Shown piece by piece: positions 1-10,075 of a stretch of 41,599 nt of DNA (positions are counted from its first letter, which is position 1; each line of letters starts with the position of its first letter). The stretch is from Deltaproteobacteria bacterium (GTDB taxonomy: Bacteria > Desulfobacterota > Syntrophia > Syntrophales > UBA5619), in assembly GCA_021372415.1 (NCBI GenBank), contig JAJFUM010000179.1, forward strand, positions 1 to 41,599, given 5' to 3'. The position numbers and the translations under genes were made by a program. The notes beneath the pieces were generated by a model that saw nothing but the letters and a program-made list of their open reading frames with translations, was not told the origin of the DNA and ran no database searches.

Positions 1-817
1 CCAGTACCTGCCCAGCTGGAGTGAGATCAAGCGATCCACATCGGCTCTGATCAAGGGGAGCCTCATCGGCACTTTCGTCGGGGCGATCCCCGGCGCGGGC
101 GGGGACATCGCGGCATTCATCGCCTACGCGGATACGAAGCGTTCCTCGAAGACCCCCGAACTCTTTGGGACGGGATTGGTCGAAGGCGTCGCCGCGACGG
201 AGTCGGCCAACAACTCCTGCCAGGGCGGGGCGATGATCCCGCTCCTCTCCCTGGGGGTTCCCGGAGATGCAGTGACGGCCGTTCTCCTGGGGGCCTTCGT
301 CATCCAGGGCCTTCCGCCGGGTCCCTTGCTCTACAAGGAACACATAGACCTCGTTTATGTGATCTTCGCCTCGATGGTCGTCGCCCAGTTCGTGATGCAG
401 TTCGTCGGCATGGCCGGGATGCGGTTCTTTGCAAAGGTCATCATGATCGAGAACTCGATCCTCATGCCGATGATCCTGGTCCTGTCGATCATCGGCTCCT
501 ATGCGATGCGCGGCAGCGTCTTTGACGTGGGGCTGACGATCCTCTTCGGGATCACCGGCTTTCTCTTACAGCGCTACGACTTTCCCCTTTCGCCGATCCT
601 GCTGTCGCTCATCCTCGGGCCGATGGCCGAGAGCAACCTGCGGCGTGCCCTGGTCATCTCCAGCGGACATGGCTCAATCCTCGTCACCCGGCCGATCGCC
701 GTCGTGCTCTTGGTCCTGGCCGTCACCTTCCTTGTCCTGTCGTTTCTGACCCACAAGAAGATCGAGAGACGGCTGGCCGAGATGGCCGTCCCGGACGACG
801 ACGCGGCCTTGCCTTAG
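1..817 (+). CDS. tctA: Tripartite tricarboxylate transporter large membrane subunit TctA, 3' part
   Basis: This is the C-terminal part (about 271 residues) of a TctA/DUF112-family permease. It is open at the left edge, with codons in phase from base 2. TctA is the large multi-helix subunit of TTT transporters, which import carboxylates with TctB and a periplasmic TctC. Family-typical segments are visible: GAIPGAGGDIAAF, EGVAATESANNS, LLSLGVPGDAVTAVLLGA and GLPPGPLL. Several hydrophobic helices follow, and the chain ends in a charged tail. A TTG at 176 is in frame but lies inside the conserved domain, so it is not the start. The gene ends facing the minus-strand ABC operon, and no TctB or TctC is in view; they may lie to the left. 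The family is clear, but the substrate cannot be told. Confidence 0.93.
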   Translation, partial: QYLPSWSEIKRSTSALIKGSLIGTFVGAIPGAGGDIAAFIAYADTKRSSKTPELFGTGLVEGVAATESANNSCQGGAMIPLLSLGVPGDAVTAVLLGAFVIQGLPPGPLLYKEHIDLVYVIFASMVVAQFVMQFVGMAGMRFFAKVIMIENSILMPMILVLSIIGSYAMRGSVFDVGLTILFGITGFLLQRYDFPLSPILLSLILGPMAESNLRRALVISSGHGSILVTRPIAVVLLVLAVTFLVLSFLTHKKIERRLAEMAVPDDDAALP

Positions 818-949
818 GGACTCCGGAGAGGGCGGTTCGGACATGGCCGGTACGGCGGCGCCTATCCCCGGGCTCGAATGCTGCACCCCATCCTTGATTT
901 TCACTGGTCGGCGGAAATCCCTGGTTAGCCAGGATGGATTGAACGGCGG

Positions 950-1771
950 TTACTTGATGCCGGATCGCATGAAACTCTGGACGAACTGTCGCTGGAAGAG
1001 CAGGAAGGCGATCAGGAGCGGCGAGACGGCCAGGAGCGTGCCGGCCGAGATGACCGAGAAATTGACCCCTGATTCCGGGGCCCCGAAGATGGACAGCCCC
1101 ACCGTCAACGGCCGGGTCTCCGTGGAATTGGTAATGACCACAGGCCACAGGAAGTTGTTCCAGTGGTAGCTCACCGAGACCAGGCCGTAGGCCAGATAGG
1201 TCGGCTTGGCCAGGGGGATGTAGACCTTCCAGAGGACCGAGAACCATCCCGCCCCCTCGACCCGGGCGGCCTCCACCAACTCCTTGGGGACCTGCTTGAA
1301 GGCCTGCCGCAGGAGGAAGATGCCGAAGGCCGAGGCCATGTAGGGCAGGCCGATGCCCAATATCGTGTCCACCAATCCAAGGGAGCTGATGGTCTGGTAG
1401 TTCTTCACGATCAAGACATCCGGCATGATCATGATCTGGACCAGGACCAGGAGAAAGGCGATATCCTTTCCGGGGAATTCGTAGCGCGCAAAGGCGTAGG
1501 CCGCCATGGTGCAGAGGATGAACTGCCCGATGAGGGTGATGCAGACCAGGACGAAGGTGTTGTAAAAGTAGCGGGCAAAGGGGGCCACCTTCCAGGCGTT
1601 CCGGAAGTTGTCCAGGGTCAGCGGCGCCGAGAGGTCGAAGCGGCTGACAAAATCCATGGGGTGGAAGGCCGCCCAGAAGGCATACAGGAGCGGTGCCGCC
1701 CACAGAAAGGCCAGCAGCCATGCCGCCGCCGCTTCCAGCTTCTGAGACCAGTCGGACGTCCGTGCGATCAT
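950..1771 (-). CDS. Carbohydrate ABC transporter permease, MalG/UgpE type
   Basis: This is an inner-membrane permease of a binding-protein-dependent importer (MalG/UgpE family), 273 residues with about six hydrophobic helices. The cytoplasmic EAA loop that docks on the ATPase is visible as ELVEAARVEGAG, followed by IPLAKP. The start chosen is the ATG at 1771-1769, whose bases overlap the TGA of the upstream permease as ATGA (translational coupling). A longer reading adds 18 residues from inside the upstream gene and is unlikely. It is the last gene of the operon ATPase, binding protein, permease, permease. The substrate is inferred only from relatives: a sugar, polyol or glycerol phosphate. 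Confidence 0.9.
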   Translation of the reverse strand: MIARTSDWSQKLEAAAAWLLAFLWAAPLLYAFWAAFHPMDFVSRFDLSAPLTLDNFRNAWKVAPFARYFYNTFVLVCITLIGQFILCTMAAYAFARYEFPGKDIAFLLVLVQIMIMPDVLIVKNYQTISSLGLVDTILGIGLPYMASAFGIFLLRQAFKQVPKELVEAARVEGAGWFSVLWKVYIPLAKPTYLAYGLVSVSYHWNNFLWPVVITNSTETRPLTVGLSIFGAPESGVNFSVISAGTLLAVSPLLIAFLLFQRQFVQSFMRSGIK

Positions 1772-2652
1772 TGGTAGTGCACCCTCTTTTCCATGTAGAG
1801 AAACTGGGTGATGGCCGCCACACACAGGATGACCAGCAGCACCACCGTGAGTGTCGAGGCATAGGCGGTGTCCCAGAAACCGAAGGCCACTTCGTAGATG
1901 TAATACAGAAGGAGCGACGAGGCGTTGTCCGGCCCGCCCTTGGTCAGGATGAAGATGTGGTCCACGAGCTTGAAGGAATTGATCGTCGCGTTGACCAGGA
2001 CGAAGAGCATCGTCGGCATGAGAAGCGGCAGGGTCACGCGGCGGAAATAATACCAGCGGCCCGAGCCCTCGATCAGGGCCGCCTCCTCGAGTTCAGGCGG
2101 GATGCCCTGCAGGGCGGCCAGGAAGAAGATCATGAAGAACCCCGCGTCCTTCCAGACGGCCAGGACCATCATGCACCCCAGGGCCGTTCTCGTGTCTCCC
2201 AGCCAGCTGCGGCTCGGGATGTCGAAAAGGGCGCAGATCTGGTCCAGGAGCCCGATCTGGGGCGTGTAGAAGAAGAGCCAGATGTTCGCCACAGCGATCA
2301 TGGGCAGGATCGTCGGCGTGAAGTAGGCCGCCCGCACCACGCCCCGCCCGGGGAGCTTGCCGTTGACGCAGATCGCCATGAAGAGGGCGAGGCTCACGCT
2401 GATCGGGATCACCCCCAGGGCGTAGATGACGTTGTTCTGGAGGACCTGCCAAAAGACGGGATCGGCGATCATGGAGGCGTAATTCTCAAGCCCGATGAAC
2501 TTCGCGGGGCGTCCTGCCCGTGCCGTGGAGAAGAAACTGGAGATCAACCCGCCGACAATAGGGAAGTGGGTGAAGGCGATCATGAGGACCGCCGCCGGCA
2601 AAAGGAGGAGCCATGCGTATACCTGCCCGGCGATGTGACGCTTCAACTTCAT
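1768..2652 (-). CDS. Carbohydrate ABC transporter permease, MalF/UgpA type
   Basis: This is the partner inner-membrane permease, 294 residues of MalF/UgpA type without the large periplasmic loop of E. coli MalF. It begins with a positively charged stretch and a long hydrophobic helix (WLLLLPAAVLMIAF). The EAA loop is ELEEAALIEGSG, followed by RVTLPLLMP. The likely start is the ATG at 2652-2650, with a GGGG purine stretch a few bases upstream. The longer reading back to 2775 adds a proline/arginine-rich tail with no membrane character and is rejected. The stop overlaps the next permease start by four bases. It should form a heterodimer with the 950-1771 product. Confidence 0.9.
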   Translation of the reverse strand: MKLKRHIAGQVYAWLLLLPAAVLMIAFTHFPIVGGLISSFFSTARAGRPAKFIGLENYASMIADPVFWQVLQNNVIYALGVIPISVSLALFMAICVNGKLPGRGVVRAAYFTPTILPMIAVANIWLFFYTPQIGLLDQICALFDIPSRSWLGDTRTALGCMMVLAVWKDAGFFMIFFLAALQGIPPELEEAALIEGSGRWYYFRRVTLPLLMPTMLFVLVNATINSFKLVDHIFILTKGGPDNASSLLLYYIYEVAFGFWDTAYASTLTVVLLVILCVAAITQFLYMEKRVHYQ

Positions 2653-2754
2653 GAGGACCCCTGGCGGGCTCAGAATGACGGCCCGTCTGCGACGTTTCCC
2701 CTCTCCCTTGCCTTTTGGCGGACCCGGGGAGCGGCGGCTCTCGGGGCTTGAGGG

Positions 2755-2771
2755 GGTGCGGCCGCCGCACC
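2755..2771 (-). other. Stem-loop between binding-protein gene and permease genes
   Basis: A 7-bp perfect stem (GGTGCGG / CCGCACC) with a 3-base loop lies just after the binding-protein stop, in the 142-base gap before the permeases. There is no T-run, so it is not a classic terminator. In the maltose system such structures protect the binding-protein mRNA and lower permease expression. A similar role here is inference. Confidence 0.4.
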
Positions 2772-2794
2772 ACAAGGCGCGGCGGCCTGAAGGG

Positions 2795-4087
2795 TTACCG
2801 ATAGGCCTTGAGGACCCGCTCAGCCTGCGCCTGGGCGGACGTCAAGGCGTCCTTGGCCGACTTGCCACCGGTCAGCACGCTCTGGATCGCGTCGTCTAGG
2901 AACTTCTTGTTCCTGGCGTTCTCGTGGGTGGCGAACTCGGCGACGGAATACTTGAACTGGTCGCGCGCCACGGCTGCCGCAGGGAATTCAGCCACGTACT
3001 TCTTGAGGACGTCGGTTTCATAAGCGTCGGCGCGGGTGGCCGTGTAGCCCGTGGCGATGGACCACTTCGCCGTCAGCTCCGGCTCGGTCATGAATTTGAT
3101 GAACTTCAGGGCGGCGGCGCGTTCCTCGGCGGACGCCTTCTTGAAGATGTAGAAGTTGCCGCCGCCAGTGGGGGAACCCAGGCGTTTGGAGGCGGGCAGC
3201 ATGCTCACGCCGAAGTTGAACTTCGCCCCGTCACGGACCGCCGTGAGATTCCCCGTGGTATGCCACATCATCGCCGTGGCGCCCTCGAGGAACTTCTGCC
3301 GCAGGGTCCCCCAGTCGATGGTCCCTTCGGGCATCACCTTGTGCTTAACGGCCAGGTCACGCCAGAACTGCATGGCCTCGATGACCGCCGGCTTGTCGAA
3401 GTAGGTCCGGTTGCCGTCCAGGTTCATCAGGACCTCGCCGTTCTGGATGCAGAGGGCCTGGAACATCCAGTAGGCGTACCCCGTGGAGGGGATGTGCAGA
3501 CCCCAGCGGGTCACGTTGCCGGAGGCGTCCTTCTTCGTCAGTTTCTGAGCTACTGAAACCATCTCATTCCAGGTCGTGGGTGGCTTGTTCGGGTCAAGCC
3601 CCACTTCCTTGAAGGCGTCCTTGTTGTGGTACATGACGATCGTGGAGCGCTGGAAGGGAATCCCCCATGTCTTGCCCTTGGCCTTGGAGTTCTCCATCAG
3701 GGCCGGATAGAAGGAGGTGAGCCATTTCTTGTCCTCCGCCGAGCTGGCGAACTCGTCAACGGGCACGATGACGCCCTGATCGATGAGTTCAAAGACATCG
3801 ATGGAGAAGAGGACGCTCAACTGGACCGGCTGATTGGCCTTGAGAGCGGCCAGGGCCTTCACGCGGGTGTCATCGTAGTTTCCGGCGTAGACCGCCTTGA
3901 CCTTGATGTCAGGGTTGGCCTTTTCGAAATCCGCGATCATGCCGTCGATGACCTTGGTGATCGGCCCGCCGACGGCCACGGGGTAGTACATGTTGAGATT
4001 GACGGCAGCCGTCGCTGTTGTCACGCCCATGAGCACGAATGCAAGTGCAAAGGCGAACAGGAACGCTTTGCTCAAACCTCTTTTCAT
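2795..4087 (-). CDS. Extracellular solute-binding protein (family 1, UgpB/MalE-like)
   Basis: This is the periplasmic binding protein that delivers substrate to the adjacent permeases, 430 residues. It opens with a signal peptide: MKRG, then a hydrophobic core, with probable cleavage after TATAA near residue 28. The mature start contains ADFEKANPDIKV and YAGNYDDT, which resembles the N-terminal lobe of UgpB-type proteins. The ATG at 4087-4085 is chosen because AGGAGG sits just upstream (plus-strand cacctcctt), and because the extra N-terminal residues of the longer reading would bury the signal peptide. It lies between the ATPase gene (38-base gap) and the permeases. The ligand is unknown; glycerol phosphate or a sugar is a guess from resemblance. 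Confidence 0.9.
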   Translation of the reverse strand: MKRGLSKAFLFAFALAFVLMGVTTATAAVNLNMYYPVAVGGPITKVIDGMIADFEKANPDIKVKAVYAGNYDDTRVKALAALKANQPVQLSVLFSIDVFELIDQGVIVPVDEFASSAEDKKWLTSFYPALMENSKAKGKTWGIPFQRSTIVMYHNKDAFKEVGLDPNKPPTTWNEMVSVAQKLTKKDASGNVTRWGLHIPSTGYAYWMFQALCIQNGEVLMNLDGNRTYFDKPAVIEAMQFWRDLAVKHKVMPEGTIDWGTLRQKFLEGATAMMWHTTGNLTAVRDGAKFNFGVSMLPASKRLGSPTGGGNFYIFKKASAEERAAALKFIKFMTEPELTAKWSIATGYTATRADAYETDVLKKYVAEFPAAAVARDQFKYSVAEFATHENARNKKFLDDAIQSVLTGGKSAKDALTSAQAQAERVLKAYR

Positions 4088-4124
4088 GTGACACCTCCTT
4101 GATGGATTTCCAATGGATTCGGTC

Positions 4125-5189
<1,065 letters not shown>

Positions 5190-5261
5190 CGGGTGTTGAC
5201 CTCCGCTAAGCTTGTTGTCGATGTATGGCGAAAAGAATGGCGGGCTTGTGGAAACGGGCCT

Positions 5262-5290
5262 TCAATAGCATTGACCCGCAGATCCGTCAA
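5262..5290 (-). promoter_or_regulatory. Candidate sigma70 promoter of the ABC importer operon
   Basis: Read on the minus strand, TTGACG (5290-5285) is followed after 17 bases by TATTGA (5267-5262), about 73 bases upstream of the ATPase start. The -35 matches consensus at five of six positions. The -10 is weaker. Confidence 0.4.
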
Positions 5291-5390
5291 GTATTGATTC
5301 GCCGGGAAATACCATCCCTGTCCGGGAATGGCCTTCTTCGGGGGATTCCTTAATGAATTTGAATGACTTTCCGAGAACGACCTCTCCCGC

Positions 5391-5410
5391 GGGGCCGTTG
5401 CGACGGCCCC
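5391..5410. other. GC-rich stem-loop between metG and the ABC operon
   Basis: GGGGCCGT and ACGGCCCC form an 8-bp perfect stem around a 4-base loop. No T-run follows on either strand. The 335-base gap 5190-5524 holds this, the hairpin at 5501-5519 and the promoter candidate at 5262-5290. I see no gene in it. Confidence 0.35.
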
Positions 5411-5500
5411 CGTCCCCTGCCTATTCAGGCGGCAACCCTGAGCTGGTCGGCGTCATCTCCACGATGGGCTTGAGGGGCAAAGCGGACGGTCTCGAAAGGC

Positions 5501-5519
5501 GGGGAAGGTTCCCTTCCCC
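5501..5519 (-). terminator. Possible terminator hairpin after metG
   Basis: GGGGAAGG and CCTTCCCC form an 8-bp stem with a 3-base loop, 6 bases past the metG stop. On the minus strand only a short CCTTTC follows, so termination strength is doubtful. Confidence 0.4.
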
Positions 5520-5524
5520 CTCTC

Positions 5525-7432
5525 TCAGTGGATCTTGGCTCCGGTCTTGGGCGGCCGGTCGAACCCCAGAAGGGTGAGGCCTTCCTCGGTGTCCGTGGCC
5601 AGGAGCATCCCGCGGGACTCGATCCCCATAAGCTTGGCGGGCTTGAGATTCGCCACGACAACGATGGTCTTGCCGACGATCTCCTCAGGGGTGTAATCCT
5701 TCCCCATTCCGGCCACAATCTGACGTTCCCCGTCGATCTCGACGGTCAGCTTCAGGAGCTTGCTCGACTTGGGGACCCGTTCGGCGGCAATGACCTTCGC
5801 CGCTCTGAGGTCGATCTTCTCGAATTCTTCGTAGGTGATCTCCGGTTTGATCGGCGGGACCTCGGCTTTGGGAGACTCCGGTCTGGCCTGATCGGTCTTG
5901 AGCTCCACCCGGGGGAAGAGAGACTCGCCCCGTTTCAGTTCACTGCCGGCCTTCAGACCGCCCCAGTTCGCGAGGCTCGCAAAGTCCTGACCCGCCCCGT
6001 CGGCGATGCCGAGTTGCTCCTGGATCTTTGCGGCCGATCCCGGCATGAAGGGAGAAACGAGGACGGACGTGATGCGGAGGGCCTCCAGGAGGTGGTAGAC
6101 GATCGTTTCCAGGCGGCCCCGGTTCGCCGGGTCTTTCGCCAGGACCCAGGGCTCCCGTTCGACGATATACTTGTTCGTGACGTTGATGAACTCCCAGATC
6201 GCAATCAGGGCCTTGTGAGGAGCCATCTCGGCAAAGCCCGCTTCCACCTCGGCAATGGTCCGCGAGGCGGTTTCCCAGAGGATACGGTCCTCATCGACGG
6301 CAACCCGCGCTTCGGGCACACGGCCGATGGTGTACTTGACGGCCATCGTCATCGTCCGGCTGACGAGATTTCCCAGGTCGTTGGCAAGGTCCGAGTTGAT
6401 CCGCTGGACAAAGGCCTCTTCGGAGAAAGTGGAATCGAGGCCGAAGACCATGTCCCTCAGGAGGAAGTACCGGAAAGGATCGAGACCGTACTTGTCCTTG
6501 AGGTCGAGCGGACGGACCACGTTGCCCAGGCTTTTGGACATCTTGCTCTTCTCGATGTTCCAGTAACCGTGGACGTTGAGGTGCCGGTAGGGCTCGATCC
6601 CGGCGGCTTTGAGCATCGTCGGCCAGTAGATCCCGTGGGGCTTGAGGATGTCCTTGGCGATCAGGTGCTCGGCTGCGGGCCAGAAGGTCCGGAAGTTATC
6701 CCCGTCAGGATAGCCGATCCCCGTAAGGTAGTTGATCAGCGCATCAAACCATACGTACGTCACATAGTTATCGTCAAAGGGGAGCGTCATTCCCCAGGTG
6801 AGGCGGCTCTTGGGCCGGGAGATGCAGAGGTCCTCCAGGGGGTCGCGCAGGAAGGCAAGGACCTCGTTGCGGTAGCGCTCGGGACGGATGAAGTCCGGAT
6901 GGTCCTGGATGTGCTGAATGAGCCAATCCTGATACTTGCCCATCCGGAAAAAGTAGTTGCTCTCCTTGCGGTGTTCGGGGACCGTCTCGTGCTGGGGACA
7001 CTTCCCGTCGACAAGTTCCTTGTCCATATAGAACCGTTCGCAGCCGACACAGTAGAATCCCTCGTACTGGCCGAAATAGATGTCGCCGGAATCATGGACC
7101 TTCTGGAGGATCCGCCGGACCGTCTCCACGTGGTTGGCATCGGTCGTCCGGATGAAGTAGTCTTGGGTAACCGCCAGTTCCGGCCAGAGGGCCCTGAACT
7201 GGGCGCTGATCCGGTCGGCGTAGGCCTGGGGCGTGACCTCCGCCTTCCTGGCCGCCTCGGCGATCTTGTCTCCGTGTTCGTCCGTTCCGGTCAGGAAGAA
7301 GGTCCTGCGGCCGTGGAGGCGGTGGTAGCGGGCCAGGACATCTGCGATGATCGTCGTATAGGCATGGCCGATGTGGGGTGAGGCGTTGACGTAGTAGATC
7401 GGCGTTGTGATATAGAAGGTATTCCCCGTCAT
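5525..7432 (-). CDS. metG: Methionyl-tRNA synthetase
   Basis: This enzyme charges tRNA-Met with methionine in the cytoplasm. It is about 635 residues. The class I signatures are clear: HIGH at residues 20-23 and KMSKS at 297-301. A single-zinc insertion has CVGC (128-131) and CPQH (145-148). An anticodon-binding helical domain follows, and the last 105 or so residues are an EMAP/Trbp111-like OB domain (KIDLRAAKV, MLLAT), as in long dimeric MetRS. I prefer the ATG at 7432 because AAGGGA lies about nine bases upstream; the ATG at 7441 would sit almost on it. It is the last gene of tmk-holB-PSP1-metG, and the 55-base spacing to PSP1 suits cotranscription. Confidence 0.97.
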   Translation of the reverse strand: MTGNTFYITTPIYYVNASPHIGHAYTTIIADVLARYHRLHGRRTFFLTGTDEHGDKIAEAARKAEVTPQAYADRISAQFRALWPELAVTQDYFIRTTDANHVETVRRILQKVHDSGDIYFGQYEGFYCVGCERFYMDKELVDGKCPQHETVPEHRKESNYFFRMGKYQDWLIQHIQDHPDFIRPERYRNEVLAFLRDPLEDLCISRPKSRLTWGMTLPFDDNYVTYVWFDALINYLTGIGYPDGDNFRTFWPAAEHLIAKDILKPHGIYWPTMLKAAGIEPYRHLNVHGYWNIEKSKMSKSLGNVVRPLDLKDKYGLDPFRYFLLRDMVFGLDSTFSEEAFVQRINSDLANDLGNLVSRTMTMAVKYTIGRVPEARVAVDEDRILWETASRTIAEVEAGFAEMAPHKALIAIWEFINVTNKYIVEREPWVLAKDPANRGRLETIVYHLLEALRITSVLVSPFMPGSAAKIQEQLGIADGAGQDFASLANWGGLKAGSELKRGESLFPRVELKTDQARPESPKAEVPPIKPEITYEEFEKIDLRAAKVIAAERVPKSSKLLKLTVEIDGERQIVAGMGKDYTPEEIVGKTIVVVANLKPAKLMGIESRGMLLATDTEEGLTLLGFDRPPKTGAKIH

Positions 7433-7487
7433 GACTTCCATTCCCTTTCTAAGAAACCCTTTGAAAACCCAGAAAAAGGCGACCTCA

Positions 7488-8300
7488 TTACCGGCCCTCC
7501 GGCGTGATGCGTCGGACGTCCTTGGTCTCGAAGGACGCCTCGGTCCCGCTCTCCAGGATGACGACGACCTCTCCCTGCAGGGCGTTCTGACGGAGCACCT
7601 TGCCCTTCCCCTGAGGGGTCTGGACGGGCTTGCCGCATTTGGGCATGTCCTTTTTCATCTCCAGATAACCATCGTATTCGTAACCGAGGCAGCACATCAG
7701 CCTGCCGCAGAGTCCGGAGATCTTCTCGGGATTGAGGGACATGTTCTGCTCCTTGGCCATCTTGACCGATACCCGGTCCAGACTCTGCAGAAGCATCGCG
7801 CAACAGACTTCCCGCCCGCAGATTCCGAGCCCTTTGACGATACGGGCCTCCTGCCGTGCGCCGATCTGCCGAAGCTCGATGCGCGTCCGGAACTTCTGAA
7901 CAAGATCCTTGACCAGTTCCCTGAAGTCGACGCGGTTGCCCGCCGTGAAATAGAAGATCACCTTGCTCTTGTCGAAGAGGCATTCCACACTGATCAGCTT
8001 CATGGGAAGCTGCCGCTCGTCGATCTTCCGGGAGCAGAACTGCTTGGCCTCCTGTTCCAGTTTGCGGTTGTTTTCGCAGGTCCGCAGGTCGTCATCAGAG
8101 GCAATCCGGATGACGTTCTTGAGGTTGGCGGTCAGCTGTTCGTCCGGTACGGCCTGGACCTCTGCCGCCACCATGCCGATCGCCGGACCGTTTTCCGTGC
8201 TGACCATCACGAGGTCATCGCGTGTCAGGGTCAGATCGGCCGCATGGAAGCTGTAGATCTTTCCTTCCTTCTTGAATTTGACACCCACAATATTCTTCAA
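7488..8300 (-). CDS. ricT: PSP1-domain protein (RicT/YaaT family)
   Basis: A 270-residue protein of the PSP1 C-terminal-domain family, known as RicT/YaaT in Bacillus. There it joins RicA and RicF in an [4Fe-4S]-containing complex affecting RNase Y and development. Family hallmarks are visible: VGVKFKKEGKIYSF at the N-terminus, and the cysteine segments GICGREVCCAM and LCGRLMCCLGYE in the second half, which are candidate cluster ligands. The ATG at 8300 follows a purine-rich stretch. It sits between holB and metG, the same neighbourhood as in Firmicutes. No RicA or RicF partner is in view, so its job in this organism is open. Confidence 0.88.
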   Translation of the reverse strand: MKNIVGVKFKKEGKIYSFHAADLTLTRDDLVMVSTENGPAIGMVAAEVQAVPDEQLTANLKNVIRIASDDDLRTCENNRKLEQEAKQFCSRKIDERQLPMKLISVECLFDKSKVIFYFTAGNRVDFRELVKDLVQKFRTRIELRQIGARQEARIVKGLGICGREVCCAMLLQSLDRVSVKMAKEQNMSLNPEKISGLCGRLMCCLGYEYDGYLEMKKDMPKCGKPVQTPQGKGKVLRQNALQGEVVVILESGTEASFETKDVRRITPEGR

Positions 8301-8323
8301 GGTTGGTCACCCTTTTGCTTTCG

Positions 8324-9292
8324 TCAAAGCAGCTTAATCGCCATGGTTTCCAATGTCAATGTCTTATTGGCGTTCTGGTCGATGGCGCTCATGGCGGCCT
8401 CCACGATGGCCAAATTGTCCAAGATGCTACGCCCCGGCAGGCGATCGGCAAGGGCTTGGACGAGAACGGTCTGGTCCCGGAAGATCAGCCGCTGGGGCTC
8501 CCCGGTCTCCCGCATGACGAGGGCATCCCGGTAACAGGTCCTGAGGATGCGGAGGTTCTCAAGGATCTCCTCCCGTTCCGCGCCGAGGCGGCCGGCCAGG
8601 GAAAGCCTCTGGATGGGATTGGCCGGATCGACGCTAGAGAGATACTCCAGGATCCCCTTTCTCATGGCCAGGAAATCCTCCCGGTTCATCTCCAGCGCCT
8701 TGCCGATGCTGCCGCCTGCAGAGGCAGCCACCACCTCCGCCGCTTCAGCATCGAAGTCTTCCCGGTCCCGAAGGAACCGCGCCACTTCCTCCTGCGGCAA
8801 CGGGGCAAAACGCAAGTGCTGGCACCGGGAAAGGATGGTCATGGGAAGGGCGTGGGGCCGCGAGGTCGTCAGGATGAGGAGGTTGCCCGCCACAGGTTCC
8901 TCAAGGGTCTTCAGGAGGGCGTTGGCCGCCGCCGCGTTCATCCGGTCCGCTTCCGGCAGGATGAAAACCCGTCTGATGCCCTCCCGGGGGCTGAATTTCA
9001 TCTGCTCCTGGAGTTCCTTGACCGCCCCGATCTTGATGAACTGCCCTTCTCCGGCGATCGTGACGATGTCGGGGTGGTGATGGTGCAACGCCTTTCGGCA
9101 GGAGAGGCAGGCGTCGCAGGGGGGGGACGGGTCCAGGCAGTTCAGTGCCCTGGCAAAGGCCGCTGCTGCCGTCCTCTTTCCGACCCCTTCCATTCCGTAG
9201 AAGAGATAGGCATGGGCGGTGCGGCCTTTCTCCATGGCGCCTCTCAGGATTGAAATCGGTTTTTCGTGGCCGTAGATCCCGCCGAAGGCCAT
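8324..9292 (-). CDS. holB: DNA polymerase III, delta' subunit
   Basis: This is a clamp-loader AAA+ subunit, 322 residues, needed to open and load the beta sliding clamp. The N-terminus has a P-loop-like GMEGVGKRT near residues 33-41. A zinc module follows with cysteines in CDACLSCR, then the sensor/SRC region LSRCQHLRF. The order and length fit delta' (HolB) rather than the longer tau/gamma. It lies 21 bases after tmk and 23 bases before the PSP1 gene, an arrangement shared by many bacteria. The start is the ATG at 9292. Confidence 0.93.
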   Translation of the reverse strand: MAFGGIYGHEKPISILRGAMEKGRTAHAYLFYGMEGVGKRTAAAAFARALNCLDPSPPCDACLSCRKALHHHHPDIVTIAGEGQFIKIGAVKELQEQMKFSPREGIRRVFILPEADRMNAAAANALLKTLEEPVAGNLLILTTSRPHALPMTILSRCQHLRFAPLPQEEVARFLRDREDFDAEAAEVVAASAGGSIGKALEMNREDFLAMRKGILEYLSSVDPANPIQRLSLAGRLGAEREEILENLRILRTCYRDALVMRETGEPQRLIFRDQTVLVQALADRLPGRSILDNLAIVEAAMSAIDQNANKTLTLETMAIKLL

Positions 9293-9313
9293 GTTGGAAA
9301 CCCCATCAAAAAC

Positions 9314-9964
9314 TTAGCCACCTGAAGCCTGTAGGAATTCCTGGAGACAGCCGCAGATCTGGCGATGTATCGCTTCGATTGTCGCCGCGCCGTCGATGAT
9401 CCGGAAGCGCTGGGGCTCCTCGGCCGCGAGGACCTGGTAACCCTCCCGGATCCTGTCATGAAAGGCCAGGTTCTCCCGCTCGAAACGGTCTTCCGCCTCT
9501 TCCGGCCGGACGCCGGCTGTCCTTCGCCCTGCCCGGTCCAGTCCGGTCTTGACGTCCAGATCGATGAGGAGCGTCAGGTCCGGTTTTACCGAAAGGGAGG
9601 AGAAGGCGTTCAGCGCGCGGATGAAGGCCATGTCGATTCCCCTCCCGAAGCCCTGATAGGCGACTGTCGCGTCTGCAAAGCGGTCGCAGAGGACCCACTG
9701 ACCCTTTTCCAGCGCAGGAAGGATGGTCTCCCGCACGTGCTGGGCACGGGCAGCGGCAAAGAGCAGGAGCTCCGTTTCGGCGCTGATGGCGCTTGGCCCC
9801 CGATTGAGCAGGATCTCCCGGATCTTCCTGCCGAGCGGGGTTCCGCCGGGCTCGGCGGTCGCCAAGACCGGAATACCGCGTCCCTTCAACCACTCCACGG
9901 CAAGTCCGATCTGGGTGGTCTTTCCGGATCCCTCGCCGCCCTCAAAGGTGACAAATTTACCCAT
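9314..9964 (-). CDS. tmk: Thymidylate kinase
   Basis: This enzyme phosphorylates dTMP to dTDP with ATP, on the dTTP synthesis route. It is 216 residues. The P-loop GGEGSGKTT is at residues 9-17, followed by the substrate motif AEPGGTPLG, the DRF motif (CDRFADATVAYQG) and a lid segment rich in Arg (RRTAGVRPEEAEDRFE). Length and motif order match bacterial Tmk. It is the first recognisable gene of tmk-holB-PSP1-metG. No convincing promoter was found in the 350-base non-coding stretch upstream. Confidence 0.96.
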   Translation of the reverse strand: MGKFVTFEGGEGSGKTTQIGLAVEWLKGRGIPVLATAEPGGTPLGRKIREILLNRGPSAISAETELLLFAAARAQHVRETILPALEKGQWVLCDRFADATVAYQGFGRGIDMAFIRALNAFSSLSVKPDLTLLIDLDVKTGLDRAGRRTAGVRPEEAEDRFERENLAFHDRIREGYQVLAAEEPQRFRIIDGAATIEAIHRQICGCLQEFLQASGG

Positions 9965-10075
9965 TTCCCGGCCTTTTCAAAGCCCTTTAACCATCATGAT
10001 GCGATATCCGAATGACCTATACTCATCAATCAACCCAGCGTTCCGAATTGATTTTCATGAGGGACGATTCGGAGA

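Noticed and set aside
870-900. tRNA T-loop-like string near ctcgaatgc
   Set aside because: No acceptor, D or anticodon stems can be drawn around it.
2653-2775. N-terminal extension of the UgpA-type permease
   Set aside because: The extra residues are Pro/Arg/Lys-rich, precede the natural first helix and run over the 2755 stem-loop.
5528-7381. A 617-codon open frame on the plus strand
   Set aside because: It is antisense to metG and shows no domain pattern.
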